This document shows positions 22,242 to 33,810 of a stretch of DNA of 64,000 bases, in pieces. Below the pieces are notes generated by a model that worked only from the letters and a program-made list of their open reading frames with translations, ran no database searches and was not told the DNA's origin. Every line of letters starts with the position of its first letter. Position 1 is the first letter of the stretch. The DNA lies in assembly GCF_910592395.1 (NCBI RefSeq), contig NC_088312.1, forward strand, positions 7,502,001 through 7,566,000, in the 5' to 3' direction. Source of the stretch: Lineus longissimus. Taxonomy: Eukaryota > Nemertea > Pilidiophora > Heteronemertea > Lineidae. The position numbers and the translations under genes were made by a program.

Positions 22242-25200
22242 GTCATGAGATCAGACAATTATTTCGCCATATACAGCGTTATCAAAACTTAACTTCATCG
22301 AGCAATCAATACCGGGTGGTTGATAATACTGTACATGTATTTGAAAGATGAAACTGATAGTACTGAATGTAGAGCACTTTTCTAAACCTTCTAGAGCCTG
22401 GTGGGTCGAAACGGGCTCATTGTACGCCTTAAATTTAATTCTCGATCGAATGCAATTGATCCCAGTCCATATACGGCTGATAAGCGATTAAGCGACTAAT
22501 GGGCGGCAGAAAACAGTCTGCTCCTGAATGTATCAATGGCCTGGCGGTTGATATATACTGAAGGGGTTAAGAGCACAATATAGGATCCTTTGTCCAGAGG
22601 GTATTAACCAGATTCCATGGACATTTAACACCGACCAAATCTGTTATGTAACCCGTGAGATGTGACCAAAATCCATTTATGGCCTCGGACGGTTTAAACA
22701 CCATTCGATTGGATCAAAACATTTCATAGTCTCTACTAAATGTCCACACCCACTGTATGCGGCAAAACCTGATATACTATCCTTCCACCCGCCGCCGAAC
22801 ACATACTGCTCCATGTTTTGCCTGCATAATTCACAATATAAAGCAATCATTTTCTTGGAAACAAAGATGTAAATGGAAGCGCACAGAATCAAGCTACCAA
22901 GAGGTTAGAGTAGCTTGGTCACGTGGTTTTCCTATGATGTCCCGCCTCGCTCGCAACAGGTCAATACATCAAAACGAGTCGGAACGCTGCAGAAAGGTAT
23001 CGTTGCCAGCGTTCATACCACTAACTTTGCTTGTATCTGAAAGTATTTTTTCTCATAGTACGATAACACTCGGAGAGGAAGAGTAATATTGTGAGTTTGA
23101 AAACTTTGTTTGTTGTTCGTCTATAGACTGAAAACTTCGTTATTGGAGAAACTGGATTCTTACAAGAATCAAAGGAATATACAGCCAGAGAAGTGCTAAG
23201 AATTAAAAGGTAAGTGCTTTCTTTAACTTTTTATCGTAATACTAACTCACTTAGTAACTTATCTTCTGTTTTCGACAATCTTATGAGAACTCCCATTTTG
23301 TTGACAAACATCGTTTATATCGTGTCAATGACCTTTTAGGTTTGTTCCAATAATCCTTACAGGTGATAAAAACGATTCCGATTTCTCTCATTGAAAAGTA
23401 TCGTTCATCGGCACCATAGTTCGCAACATTAATATACACTGTACTTCATTCTCATTTTCGGGACACTCGCAAATCAACTTTCATAATCGGTAGCAAGAGG
23501 AAACGGGCAACTTATCCAAAATTGTCGGCGATAAAAAAACCCAGTTACATACATTATTTCGTCGTTGGTGACCATTCATAAGGTCTGAGAAACTTTCCAA
23601 ATAACTGTCTTGACTGTGTGCCACCTCATTTAACGAGCTTTTTGTTCGATGTTTTACGATACGGAAGTTCATTACTGCGAGTGCGCTTCTTCATTCAACA
23701 AGATTTCGTCATTATTTTGCGATATAGAAGTTGATTAGGCTACATCAACGTACTTTAAGCGTGTACTGTTTCCCTACAGATTTACCCTAAAGAAATGGAT
23801 ACTGCGTGCAGTTTCTTTCAACGAGTTTTCTTCTCTGTTTAATTTACGGCTAGAAGTTGATATTAGCTTGGTCGATTGGTAATTTTCGTTTTGTCGATAT
23901 GCGTACGAATGTTGTACCTGTTTCTGTTAATGAGGCCAATGAGAAAAAATCCATGTGAGGTCGTGCAGAAGTGTTGCCTTCGAGCATTTTCTCTCCTTCG
24001 CCATCTGTATGGATGCATCATGAGAAACTTCTGTCAAAGATGTGAACTACCCACGAATGGGAGAGTTACGTGGCGTGTGAATAAATAGCAGAATAAATAA
24101 CACTACACACTATCACCCTACAAAAGCATGTTATGCGCCTTTGCTTCGTTTGAGTCCCTTTGTTTCAGCAACGAACTTGACTAATAGTACGAAATGCCCA
24201 TCAAGTATTCAAGCATTTCGTGAAAGCTATGTTTCACCATCGCCAGTCATTTCAGAAATATTGGCAATGGTGTCGTGACGAGGCCTTCAACTGTGAGAAC
24301 ACAACATTTCCCCGTTTCTGGCAAATCATCTGCTCAGGTCAGTGGCAAATTCTCACCTCATCTAACTTACCTAGTCATGGTAGAGGCAAGGTAGAGGTGG
24401 AATATTTGCTATTGACCTTAGAACAAGGTAAGAGTATTGGCATATCTTTCTTGCAAACCCATGATTCTCTCGCATGATGTTCGACCCATGAGGTCCGGCA
24501 ATAACCAAATATGAAAACGTTGCATACTTTGCGAGAGCAACAGGTATATAAGAAAATGAAGAGCCAGGGTGTCAGCATTATTGAACGTACGAAATTCAAT
24601 ATGCATGGAATAATTTCTGGCTGAAATCCATCCCTTTTTATCAGCCAGTGCCCTTGTAAACAATCGAAAAACATCTTTGGTGATTAGCAGGTAAGCAATC
24701 CCACTTCTGCCTTGTGCTGGAGTATCTGGATGCTTGGCCAGTAACCAAACACAAAATAAGGTTAAAGGAGCAGAAGTTTAAACAAAACGTGTTTTCATGC
24801 AGATATTGGCCTTGGTTTAAAAGAAATTGGACATTAGACCCTCCGTATTAACCAATGCACACTTTACTAATCGAGCAATCAGGAATAGAATTGTTGCTCG
24901 ATATGATCAAATACCACATCTCAATATTTTGGTAGCCTTATTAAAGGAACGCAAATATTGTTGTTTACTTATGAGCTTATGTACAAAATGCATCTACATG
25001 TACGTGTACATTGTACTTACAAAATATACGCACATGAACATACAGCCTGCACTAGCCTCCATGTGCACAGATTTTAGATACTTTTTGAACGTATCTCATT
25101 TTTTTCTGAATAACACGATTATTTATACAATATGTACATGTATATATGGCTGACCGACATTCTGGCTAATGGTTTGGATCTCCATATTTTGTTCACGTCC

Positions 25201-25863
25201 ATGGATGCTCTGACCGACATGACCGATGGCCATCTTGAATATTTGAACGTAGTGCGCAATAAACAAGCACTGTATATGATCATTAATATTATTATTATCA
25301 TCATCATTACATGTCTTGCTCAATGAGGGGAAAAATTGCCTCGTTCGTTTGTATACGATTTCAATAATTACAAACACGGAGTAAGATATCCTTGTCGTCA
25401 GCATCGCACACTTTTTATCTGTCACGAAATTCATTTCGAGTTTCCTTTGCTTATTGGATGTAAGCACAATGAATACGACATACCATTACTATGGTACATC
25501 AATAATACAATATCATAGCACTTCAATGAGTATTTGCTAAAAGGGTCCTCACTTTATCACCCCACTTGATCCCACTTGCTCTCAATAGTTCACTCAGTGC
25601 TTGGTATTTGATATATATCAGGACGAGTGGAAAACTAAGATGCTGGACACTAATATGATTGGACACTCATCCAGCACACTTGAGTGCGAAATATGATTGG
25701 TTAGAAACACAAAATATATTCGTTGACTTTAGTATTAAGAATTGTATCATATTTTTGGATGATCACACCACACGACCGATCTCATTTTCACTTCTGTATT
25801 TGATATTAACAGAGGCGGTAACTGTCATTGATATCTTTAAAACATGTCCAGTTACATTTGAAT

Positions 25864-26060
25864 CGAGTAGTTGCTGTGTGAATGATTAGAGAGTCCAATA
25901 CACGTAATATTCAACATTTTATACATAACACGTCAGTTTTCTTCCCAAAAGTATCCAGATTACTATCCAGATACATTTGTATCAAAACGGATGTAGAGCT
26001 CTACATTCGTGGTATCAAGTAGTTGCTGTGTGAGTGATTTGAGAGTCTCCTCCACGTAAT
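25864..26060 (+). repeat. Direct repeat, two ~45-bp copies
   Basis: GTAGTTGCTGTGTGA followed by TGATT, GAGAGTC and CACGTAAT occurs at 25,864-25,908 and again at 26,015-26,060 with a few differences. The spacing is about 150 bases. Confidence 0.7.
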
Positions 26061-26923
26061 GCATCTTCAGCTGGGGTATTAGCTGAATGGGGAATGAGGA
26101 AGAGGCATATTGATGATCGATGTACCGCCCCCTCCACAACGGGGGAGACTTTTCGAGACTCTCAACAACTTTATCTAAATAGAGAGATGATTTAAATTTG
26201 TTATTTAAGTAAATCGCACTCGATTGGATCCATTGCAATGCATATTTGTTGTCCCAGTCGACTTGTGGTTGTCCTTCGGAGATTTAGAAACGCTAAGACC
26301 ACAAGGACAAAATTAACATCACTGTTCTTGTTTGGAAAAGAATATCAGGCAAAATCCGGGTGCATTGGACAATCCATGCGATATCGCGTCAAATCGCATT
26401 CTGTGGAAAGCAACCCTTCCGTTTTTGCGAATTCAGACAAGATGTAGTTCATCTCAGCAGCGATGACAAACTGTTGGATATATGCAGAGTGGCAAGACAC
26501 TGCGGTTACCTTAAAGTGACCACATCAGATCAATAGAGAATGTGTGCTGCCGAAGACACCGTTCAATTTTTTTTATCTATGTCATACTCGAAGATACCAA
26601 GGAGACGTTTAGTGCCAATTCTTACAAATGTGAAGGATAATGTACTTCATGAAATTGTCTGATGATTTTTTCCTCTCATCTTCTCAACCGTGTGGATTGT
26701 ACAGCAGCAATACGTGGCTGCATGATTCGCTAGGAGCCAACTGTAACTGGCAAAAAGCTCTTTAATATTCGCGCAGATTCGAGTACTTGCTGTAAAAAGC
26801 TAAATGATATTTTTCACGTTTTATAAAGAATTGGTTTTCATAGGAGCTGTCTACTGCCAGATTCAATGGGAAAATAGTAGCTTCATATCCGTTTTAAGAC
26901 TGCTCCAGTCGTGTGTAACATTG

Positions 26924-27077
26924 ATGAGATACAATACAAGCTAAAATGTATATGAAATATCATTATGATGTAGAAATACACACTTTTGTAGCCAAAGAAA
27001 TATGATGGGATACAAGCTAAAATGTGTATCAAATATTATCATAATGTATAAGTAACACACACTTTTGTAGCCAAAAA
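26924..27077 (+). repeat. Tandem duplication of ~76 bp
   Basis: Both copies contain ATACAAGCTAAAATGT and end CACTTTTGTAGCCAAA. They lie at about 26,924-27,000 and 27,003-27,077 with small indels between. Confidence 0.8.
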
Positions 27078-27700
27078 ACCTATTGGTTTAGTTTTTTAAC
27101 TTCGTAACTGAGCCAATCTTTCTAGAGTTGTGGAGTGTAACTTCCAGCTGCAGTCATTCCCATATGACATCATGGTAAGAATGTGATACAATGTCTATTT
27201 AGACAACAACGATTTTGTCACAATATACATGCTAACTTATACATGCGCCACTGAATGAGTTATCTTAGTCACGACATCATACATAAACGCGCTGATCGTA
27301 TGTGTAAGGTAATGTGGTTTCATATAAATATTTGATTTAGACCTACTTGATGATAAATTGAATATAGAGACTGTGTTAATGATGAAAGTATGAATGACTG
27401 CGAAAGCATTCACCAGACTCCAAGTACATTCGAGTGTACAGATTCTCTCCATCCGACCACCCACTCGTATTTTGTTCAAGTTCAATATTGTCAAGAACAT
27501 GGTTGGTTGGATTTTTTCCACCTGTAGATACCTTTCAATCTACTCGGAAATTCAAAGTGGTAGACCTTGCCGAACCAAGAATAGAATAGATCTAGTGTCA
27601 GATTCTCTTATTCCAGGAAAAATACACAATATCGGCTACATTAGCGCCAGAATGTGGGACTTTTTACTGTTACAACAAGCGCCAACGCCTTTCTTGGTAT

Positions 27701-28345
27701 GCTCTGTACATAAAAAGATTACTACCAAAGACTGCGTCTTCTGCATTATGCTCTGCAGTGTCATTGAAAAGATTTCTACTAAGTGCGTGTGTTATTCATT
27801 ATGCTCTAAAAGCTGTTACTATCGAAGAGTGTGTCTTATTCATTATGCTCTAAAAGCGGTTACTACCGAAGAGCGACGTGTCTTATTCATTATGCTCTAA
27901 AAGCTGTTACTACCGAAGAGCGTGTCTTATTCATTATGCTCTGAAAGCTATTACTACCGAAGAGCGTGTCTTATTCTTTATGCTCTTAAAGCAGTTACTA
28001 CCGAAGAGCGTGTCTTATTCTTTATGCTCTAAAAGCTATTACTACCGAAGAGCGTGTCTTATTCTTTATGCTCTTAAAGCAGTTACTACCGAAGAGCGTG
28101 TCTTATTCTTTATGCTCTAAAAGCTGTTACTACCGAAGAGCGTGTCTTATTCATTATGCTCTAAAAGCTGTTACTACCGAAGAGCGTGTCTTATTCATTA
28201 TGCTCTAAAAGCTGTTACTACCGAAGAGTGTGTCTTATTCTTTATGCTCTTAAAGCGGTTACTACCGAAGAGCGTGTCTTCATTATGCTCTTAAAGCAGT
28301 TACTACAAAGAGCATATCTTGTCCATTCTGCTCTGTGGTTACTAC
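27701..28345 (+). repeat. 44-bp minisatellite array, ~14 copies
   Basis: The unit contains TGCTCTAAAAGC, TTACTACCGAAGAGCG and TGTCTTATTCATTAT in order, 44 bases in total. Central units are nearly identical and edge units are degenerate, as expected from unequal exchange. CTCTTAAAGCAG-type units alternate with CTCTAAAAGCT-type units in part of the array, giving an 88-base higher order. A partial unit sits apart at about 28,945. The unit length is not a multiple of three, so the long open frames over the array are artefacts. Confidence 0.95.
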
Positions 28346-30426
28346 GTGCGTTATGACGTAATGAAAGAAATCACTACGAAAGAGTGTGGTCTTATGCGTT
28401 TTAGTCGGTGATAGATTACTATCAAAGAAGAGATAACAATCAATAAAGAAGAGACAACCACCTAAGAGTACGTCTCATGCAGTGTGTTCTGTAGTGGCAC
28501 GAAACGGATTAATACCATTTTAACAGTGCATCTTGCACGTTAAGGCGCCAGTTGCCACACAATATGTGGGCTGGTATTGGTGAATACTTGAATATATTGA
28601 ATGATGAGTAGAATGTCAACACCATATATTTTACAAACAATCGGCATAGAGGCAACTCGGCTCCGGCAGCGCCGATAGATTCTTGACTCTGAAATAAACA
28701 AAAAAACTGTGTCTATGACTATTTGAACGTCAGACATTTCTAATTTAGCACTGGTGTTTTGATTGATCTTGGTTTGGATGCCAGGCGGAGGCTATATAAT
28801 GAGCTGGTTGGCCGGAATGCACCATTGGTGCAATCGTGAGCAGCCCTTCGAACAACATAAGTCGTTAGTAAAGCAGTGGACTGCCTCTTTAGAAATACAT
28901 GTATACTATAAGTTTGTTGGTCCAATACGGATTCCAGCCCCTACTGCTCTAAAAGCGTTAAGAGTCTGTATCTCGAGTGCATAATGATTGAGCGACATCA
29001 CCATTAGACAGTTGTCTCAATGAAAACTCCAAAATTCGTTGGTGATAATGTGCCTTTCTTACAATGACTTTTGATTAGAAAACCTTTCTTGTATGTGAGA
29101 GTCCGCTCGCCATAGCACAAACGTCTCTAACGCCACAGTGACTTTGTGACGGTATGTCAGCTCTGCTTCATTGGTAAACAATGCAACTGATGAAAAACTG
29201 TGTAATTAAGCTGAACAGTTACTAATTGCCTTTCGCCCTCGACGGATCTCGTTGCCAGTTGAAGTGTTATCCGTTAAAACAACTTGCTAATGGGACCTTG
29301 CAGTGAGAGTTAGCCGTATCTCTCCTACCCATCGCCCCAGTGAGGCCGTAATTCTTGGACTGCTTTCAACACTCGGTGCAGAATGCACATTAAGATTCAG
29401 GGGTCAATACCATCTTATCTTTACTCTCAGTTATTTAACTTCTGGCTTCGGGTATGCACGTAACTACAGTACTCGCCCTTGTAATGCAATGAGGTGATTC
29501 GAACTTGACGAGGGTAAATAACCTTGGGGAAAAGTTACCACTTGGCTTAGGGGTCATTCATTTTAAAGTGATATAAATATAAATGTCGTGACAGTCACTG
29601 TGTAAATTGCCTTAACTACGACATACCATCGGGATGACAATGTGGACGATTAATAGTCTGGGCACGAAGTCGATGCCACATGCAGTTAGCAAAGAGGTGA
29701 AATAGTTCGAAACGGAGTTGATAATCAGTGCACTCTTAGAAATAAAGGTTTGTGAGGTTTTGAAAAACTTTTAATGCTTTTTCATCTAACATAAATAATA
29801 TGCACCCTGAAGGGGTTTTTCATCGAAATGAAAACCATTTGAGGCTGTTACGAATCTCAAAAGTTTCTCATTTTGCCGTAAAGCCTCTACGAGGTGGGTT
29901 GACAGAAAAATCTTTAAAAAGGCTTTTCAGCAGCTCCAAAAGCTTTATTTCTTAGAGTGTACATTTAAGAGAGCATGTTCGTTTTAATTCTTGACGCGTG
30001 TCAAGTTGCTGAAGTTCGTTGTTTAGTGGCACTTTCTTCTAGGTCGGTATTGCATGAACCATAAAGTAGTCGGCTACGTATCCCTTTCGTCTTCTTCGCC
30101 GTTGGCATATACATGCAACCACATGGTTATTCTGACACGCAACATGAGAACCACATGTTCTTTTTTCTGCTTCCCTGCTTACATGAAAGGAGTATTTGTA
30201 TGTTGCTGTCAAACCTTTCTAACTTATACTTGTCTATTGCCAACAGAGAGATACTCGTACTTTCTAAGAGTCCAAGACCAGCTTGGTCGGAATTCTTTCT
30301 TGTGGTTGGCAGCGAAAATACTTTTGCTATTGCCGTGGAGCTATAAGCACCGTCTTCAGCTGTTGTTTTTTTGTAAAACATACCTTTTGGAATAACAAGC
30401 AAAGACCTAAGCTATGTCGGGTCTAG
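28346..30426. other. No recognisable gene; contains a TIR element
   Basis: Apart from the inverted-repeat element at 29,731-29,959 and decayed satellite-like sequence next to the array, I see no gene here. Confidence 0.4.
29731..29959. mobile_element. MITE-like element, 229 bp
   Basis: Terminal inverted repeats start CACTCTTAGAAATAAAGG on the left and, read inward from the right, CACTCTAAGAAATAAAGC; 19 of 22 bases agree. The element is too short to encode a transposase. The right flank begins TA and the left flank ends TG, consistent with a TA target duplication that has mutated on one side, but this is not proven. From memory, similar termini occur on short non-autonomous elements of aquatic animals. 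Confidence 0.7.
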
Positions 30427-30612
30427 ATGTTACAAATAAATGTCATACTTGCAGTAATCCATATTCTCCATATCGCTTTCATGACTTCCGCCCACAGCGT
30501 CCGGGCCCGTCGGCTGGGTAACACTTTTGATCCTACTTCGGGTCGTGCAAAGCACAAAGCAGTTACTTTCGTCTTTGAGGCAAGTAAGATGCGTCGCTGG
30601 GGCAAGCGGTAG
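30427..30612 (+). CDS. Candidate secreted peptide precursor ending RW-GKR
   Basis: A 61-codon ORF from ATG to TAG. Residues 1-24 look like a signal peptide, with core INVILAVIHILHIAF and a small-residue stretch TSAHS. Then comes RARR, a possible furin-type or dibasic cleavage site, followed by a Cys-free region. The C-terminus is KMRRWGKR directly before the stop. Gly-Lys-Arg is the classic amidation and cleavage signal, so a peptide ending Arg-Trp-amide is predicted. RW-amide ends are known in ambulacrarian luqin-type peptides, but there the peptide follows the signal sequence, unlike here. GC-ending codons are frequent compared with the AT-rich flanks. The start has weak Kozak context and an in-frame stop directly upstream. 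A chance ORF cannot be excluded. Confidence 0.35.
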   Translation: MLQINVILAVIHILHIAFMTSAHSVRARRLGNTFDPTSGRAKHKAVTFVFEASKMRRWGKR

Positions 30613-30808
30613 TCAGAAGAAATGATAACCCTAAGCAATTACTTGGCAACCAATCAACTCGATAGATCGACGTTAGTCAGCTTCGCTTTATTTTATCTAT
30701 GTTAATTAGATCTACCTTGTAACACCTTGGCGCTGCCAATCTCCATATTTCTAATCGTCTTGGATTTCAAGAAATGAAACCTACGGATCGATTGGAACTA
30801 GTGATATC

Positions 30809-31045
30809 AGCGTTTACCAACCGTGCAGTTCAAGTCCCGCAGATACGTTGCATATTGTGGTGATACAGCTCACCTTCAGTTCCAATGCCAATACCGGTGA
30901 GTATATATCAGGTCAGCGTTTACTAACCATAAGGTTCAAGTTTCAATACCGATACTGTGGTGATATTCAATCATCAGGCCGGCATTTATCAACCATGTAA
31001 TTCCAGTTCTATAACACCAATAATGCATGTTTATACAGAAAATGA
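30809..31045 (+). repeat. Degenerate tandem repeat
   Basis: CAGCGTTTACCAACC, CAGCGTTTACTAACC and CGGCATTTATCAACC recur at about 30,809, 30,914 and 30,979. Each is followed by TTCAAGT- or TTCCAGT-like words and ATACCG or ACACC words. The unit lengths are uneven (about 105 and 66 bases), so this is an old, decayed repeat. Confidence 0.5.
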
Positions 31046-33282
31046 TGCGGCTCCAGTCGATACTGTAAGTTGGTGTTACGAGACCGGTGTAAAGGATGGA
31101 AGTGTCCTACGATAGGATGTCGGAGTAAACGAAGTATTCTATTCAGAACTTTTAGTATCTGAGGTCATTATCTACATGGATAGAACGATGAACTGTAATC
31201 CGTCAAAATATAATAGGACTGGACACTCTTTCTAGGGGACATTTCGACAGCGACACCGGCTTACACCTACAATAATTTTCCAGTTCGTGGGTCATAAGAA
31301 CCCGGGGTAGAACCAGCATGATGGCCCAATGTGATCACCATCGTTCGACAACAGTTAAAGTCCTAGCAAGGATTTCATCGGGTCAAGGGATAACCCACTG
31401 AAAGCTGAGAAAGACTCGATCAAAAAGCTGACTTTTTCCAGCCATAACTTAGAATAATTGTTGTTTAGAGGATAAGCACGGAGTCTTTAAACCTACACAT
31501 GCTGCTGACATACCACATGCAACCTTAGAGAAATCGAACTAGTTTTTTCAAGGAGTAACAACACTACATGTATATATGATGTAAAATTATATGCATTCTC
31601 GTTTTGTTTTAATAATAGCTCTTGCGAATGATGGAAACAACTGAATCAGCGCGACCTGACTTGTCTGAATGTTAATGGCGCGGTTCATTCTGCTGGTTGG
31701 TTCACCTATCTATGTTATGACAACAAAGGATAAACAATGCACATACATTTTGATAGACAGGCTATGCATGTTGCTGTACACCAACCATGCAAAGAGCAAC
31801 TACAGGTATGGCAAATGAGCAAGTCGCAATCATGTTTATCTCTGAAGGTCGAAGGGATGACCCAATCTAGGTGATGCTTTATGACCGGTGAATTTAGCTG
31901 TTGGTTTAAGGGCTTTGACAGAGTTTATATGTATCATATACTTTAGCCCTGACCTGGCCGATCCCAGCTTCAGATGTCATCAGGCGGGCCACTGCGTATC
32001 GGATGGTTCGAATCGGTCGGGGAGCATTGAGATCGAGGCTAATGTTATTCAACTATGACTTAATTGTTTTATAGATTCTTGATTATAGTTTTAGAGATCG
32101 TCATGCTGACGATAGCGATGGAACTGTCTTTTCTTTCACATTGTATGTGCTATCTTGATAGAAAAATAGTGTAATGATCGTTATCGTATATACCAGACCA
32201 TCTTTTAAACTGTCTAATAATTTTTCTCATAGGTTCTATGCTAGATATCTATAGAAACACTCATTACGAAGGTCAGATTTGATTCAACTCTCAAACTTAC
32301 TTTTATGAGTACATGGTAATACATCTCAACCAGCGCATCCATATCTACCGCAGTTCTTGTATTAAGACAAAAGATACAAGGATTTTTGCAAAACGCTCTA
32401 TTAAAGATTTTAATTTAATTTCGAAGACAAATACAAATTATCAAGTAGGATACTCAATTAAATGGATCTCGAGACTAGGTTTATTCCGCCGAGTTCTTGA
32501 GTTAGCTTTTCTCAAATAATTTATTGCTACACATCGTGCTCTCAAAGCCATTTGTCAAATTTTTGAGAATAAATAGCGGACTGTATGAAATACAACTGAC
32601 AAGTGTTTGCATAATGTTTTCAATGCCATTTACTTTTTAAAGATACATGCAGATCCAAAGTACGCAATGAAACTGACTGTTTCTATTTTGTCATGTTTGT
32701 TTCGAGATGTTTGTTCACGTACATTGTACATGTATCATATATGTATTGTATTAATAAACGGTTTCAAAATACGGTTTATACCAGGTAGCATAATATCTGC
32801 AAGACACAGACTATCTTGAGTGGACTCAGAATTGCTTTATCAATATCTTCCACATGGTGCGTAACCGTACAGTTGCATCGAAACCGGTCATTGAACTTGT
32901 ACATATCGAAACTTACCTGAGATACCTTCTACCAGTAAATACAGTAAATACATTAAAAATGCAGTGATTGTTTTACTTTCTGATGCAGCATGTGCTAATC
33001 ACCGTTTACACACCTTGAAACAATAAAAAGATGAACTGGATTATTGGCGAACTTTCATAATATTTGCAATGCAAAGCATTGCATTTGTTGTTTGTGCATG
33101 TAATAAAGAAACATTAACCAACATTTTTACAAGTGTTGTTACATGTGGTCGAAGAGTGAAAATCATCCAACTTTTCATCACTGAATTGTATAGGATGACG
33201 GCATCAGCTATAACGGAAGGTCACGGTAGTGTTAGTTAAGGGGCCATTGACTTTCGAACGTTAGTTCAGCGGCGGGCAGGTA
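31046..33282. other. No recognisable gene
   Basis: AT-rich sequence with short frames only. I see no repeats or RNA genes beyond scattered TACATGTA words. Confidence 0.4.
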
Positions 33283-33543
33283 ATGGATCCTGACAAGAAG
33301 GCAAGCGGTGCAAGACGGCGCAGTATGAGGGTTACTTACAATACGAAGAAAGTATTCGGCAAAGCAATAGCCCTAAGCCTACATGGTAAATGCACCTACA
33401 TCAACCAGAGTGAGGTGAAGAGAATAATTGGCGGAGATGAACTTACTGAAGAAGACTCATACACGAGACGTCATTTTCAATTAACAGCCAGGTACCTGTA
33501 TGTTAGTTACGTGCGTGAGTTATGTCAGCACAGTCCTTTGTGA
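33283..33543 (+). CDS. Unassigned 86-codon ORF
   Basis: The ATG has G at -3 and G at +4, a good Kozak context, and an in-frame TAG lies 24 bases upstream, so the start is well defined. The product is basic at its N-terminus (KKASGARRRSMR) and mixed-charge later (GGDELTEEDSYTRR). CAG|GTACCT near 33,493 could be a donor. After the TGA the same frame stays open for another 88 codons to 33,810, ending in a hydrophobic segment (YVVSLTAFLCLILASL). No family is recognised. It may be a first exon, a degraded gene or chance. Confidence 0.25.
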   Translation: MDPDKKASGARRRSMRVTYNTKKVFGKAIALSLHGKCTYINQSEVKRIIGGDELTEEDSYTRRHFQLTARYLYVSYVRELCQHSPL

Positions 33544-33810
33544 TTAGCTTGGAAGGTTGGTTTTCTCAGCAAATGGTTCCTATCTCATTACTTGGAATTG
33601 GAAGCCACATCGAACTCAGTTGTGTGCGCATCCATCTTCATCGACACTGAATGCTGTAATGTCAGCTGTGATTTTACTTTCTACGCAAGAATATGGAATG
33701 ATAAAGATCCAAATGTGTTCCATATTTACAGTGACATGCTTTCTGTTATGCGCCGAAGATATGTGGTTTCGTTGACGGCTTTTCTTTGCTTAATATTGGC
33801 ATCGCTTTGA

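Larger units (their letters stand above)
22242..27700. other. No recognisable gene
   Basis: I see no known protein or RNA here. Notable items are a perfect splice donor at 23,210 after a stop-rich segment, an (ATT)/(ATC) tract at about 25,286-25,308, a direct repeat at 25,864-25,908 and 26,015-26,060, and a tandem duplication at 26,924-27,077. An exon-like segment near 24,339-24,426 (CTGCTCAG acceptor, CAAG|GTAAGA donor) has no identifiable relatives. Confidence 0.4.

Noticed and set aside
22121-22351. Poly-glutamate ORF
   Set aside because: Its core is the (GAA)n microsatellite.
27394-28120. Long repetitive ORFs over the satellite
   Set aside because: The 44-bp unit shifts frame each copy. 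The open frames only reflect the array, and no homology is seen.
27701-28345. CRISPR-like array
   Set aside because: Repeats are contiguous without unique spacers, and the genome is eukaryotic.
32000-32030. B-box-like GGTTCGAATC
   Set aside because: No T stem pairing and no A box at the right distance.
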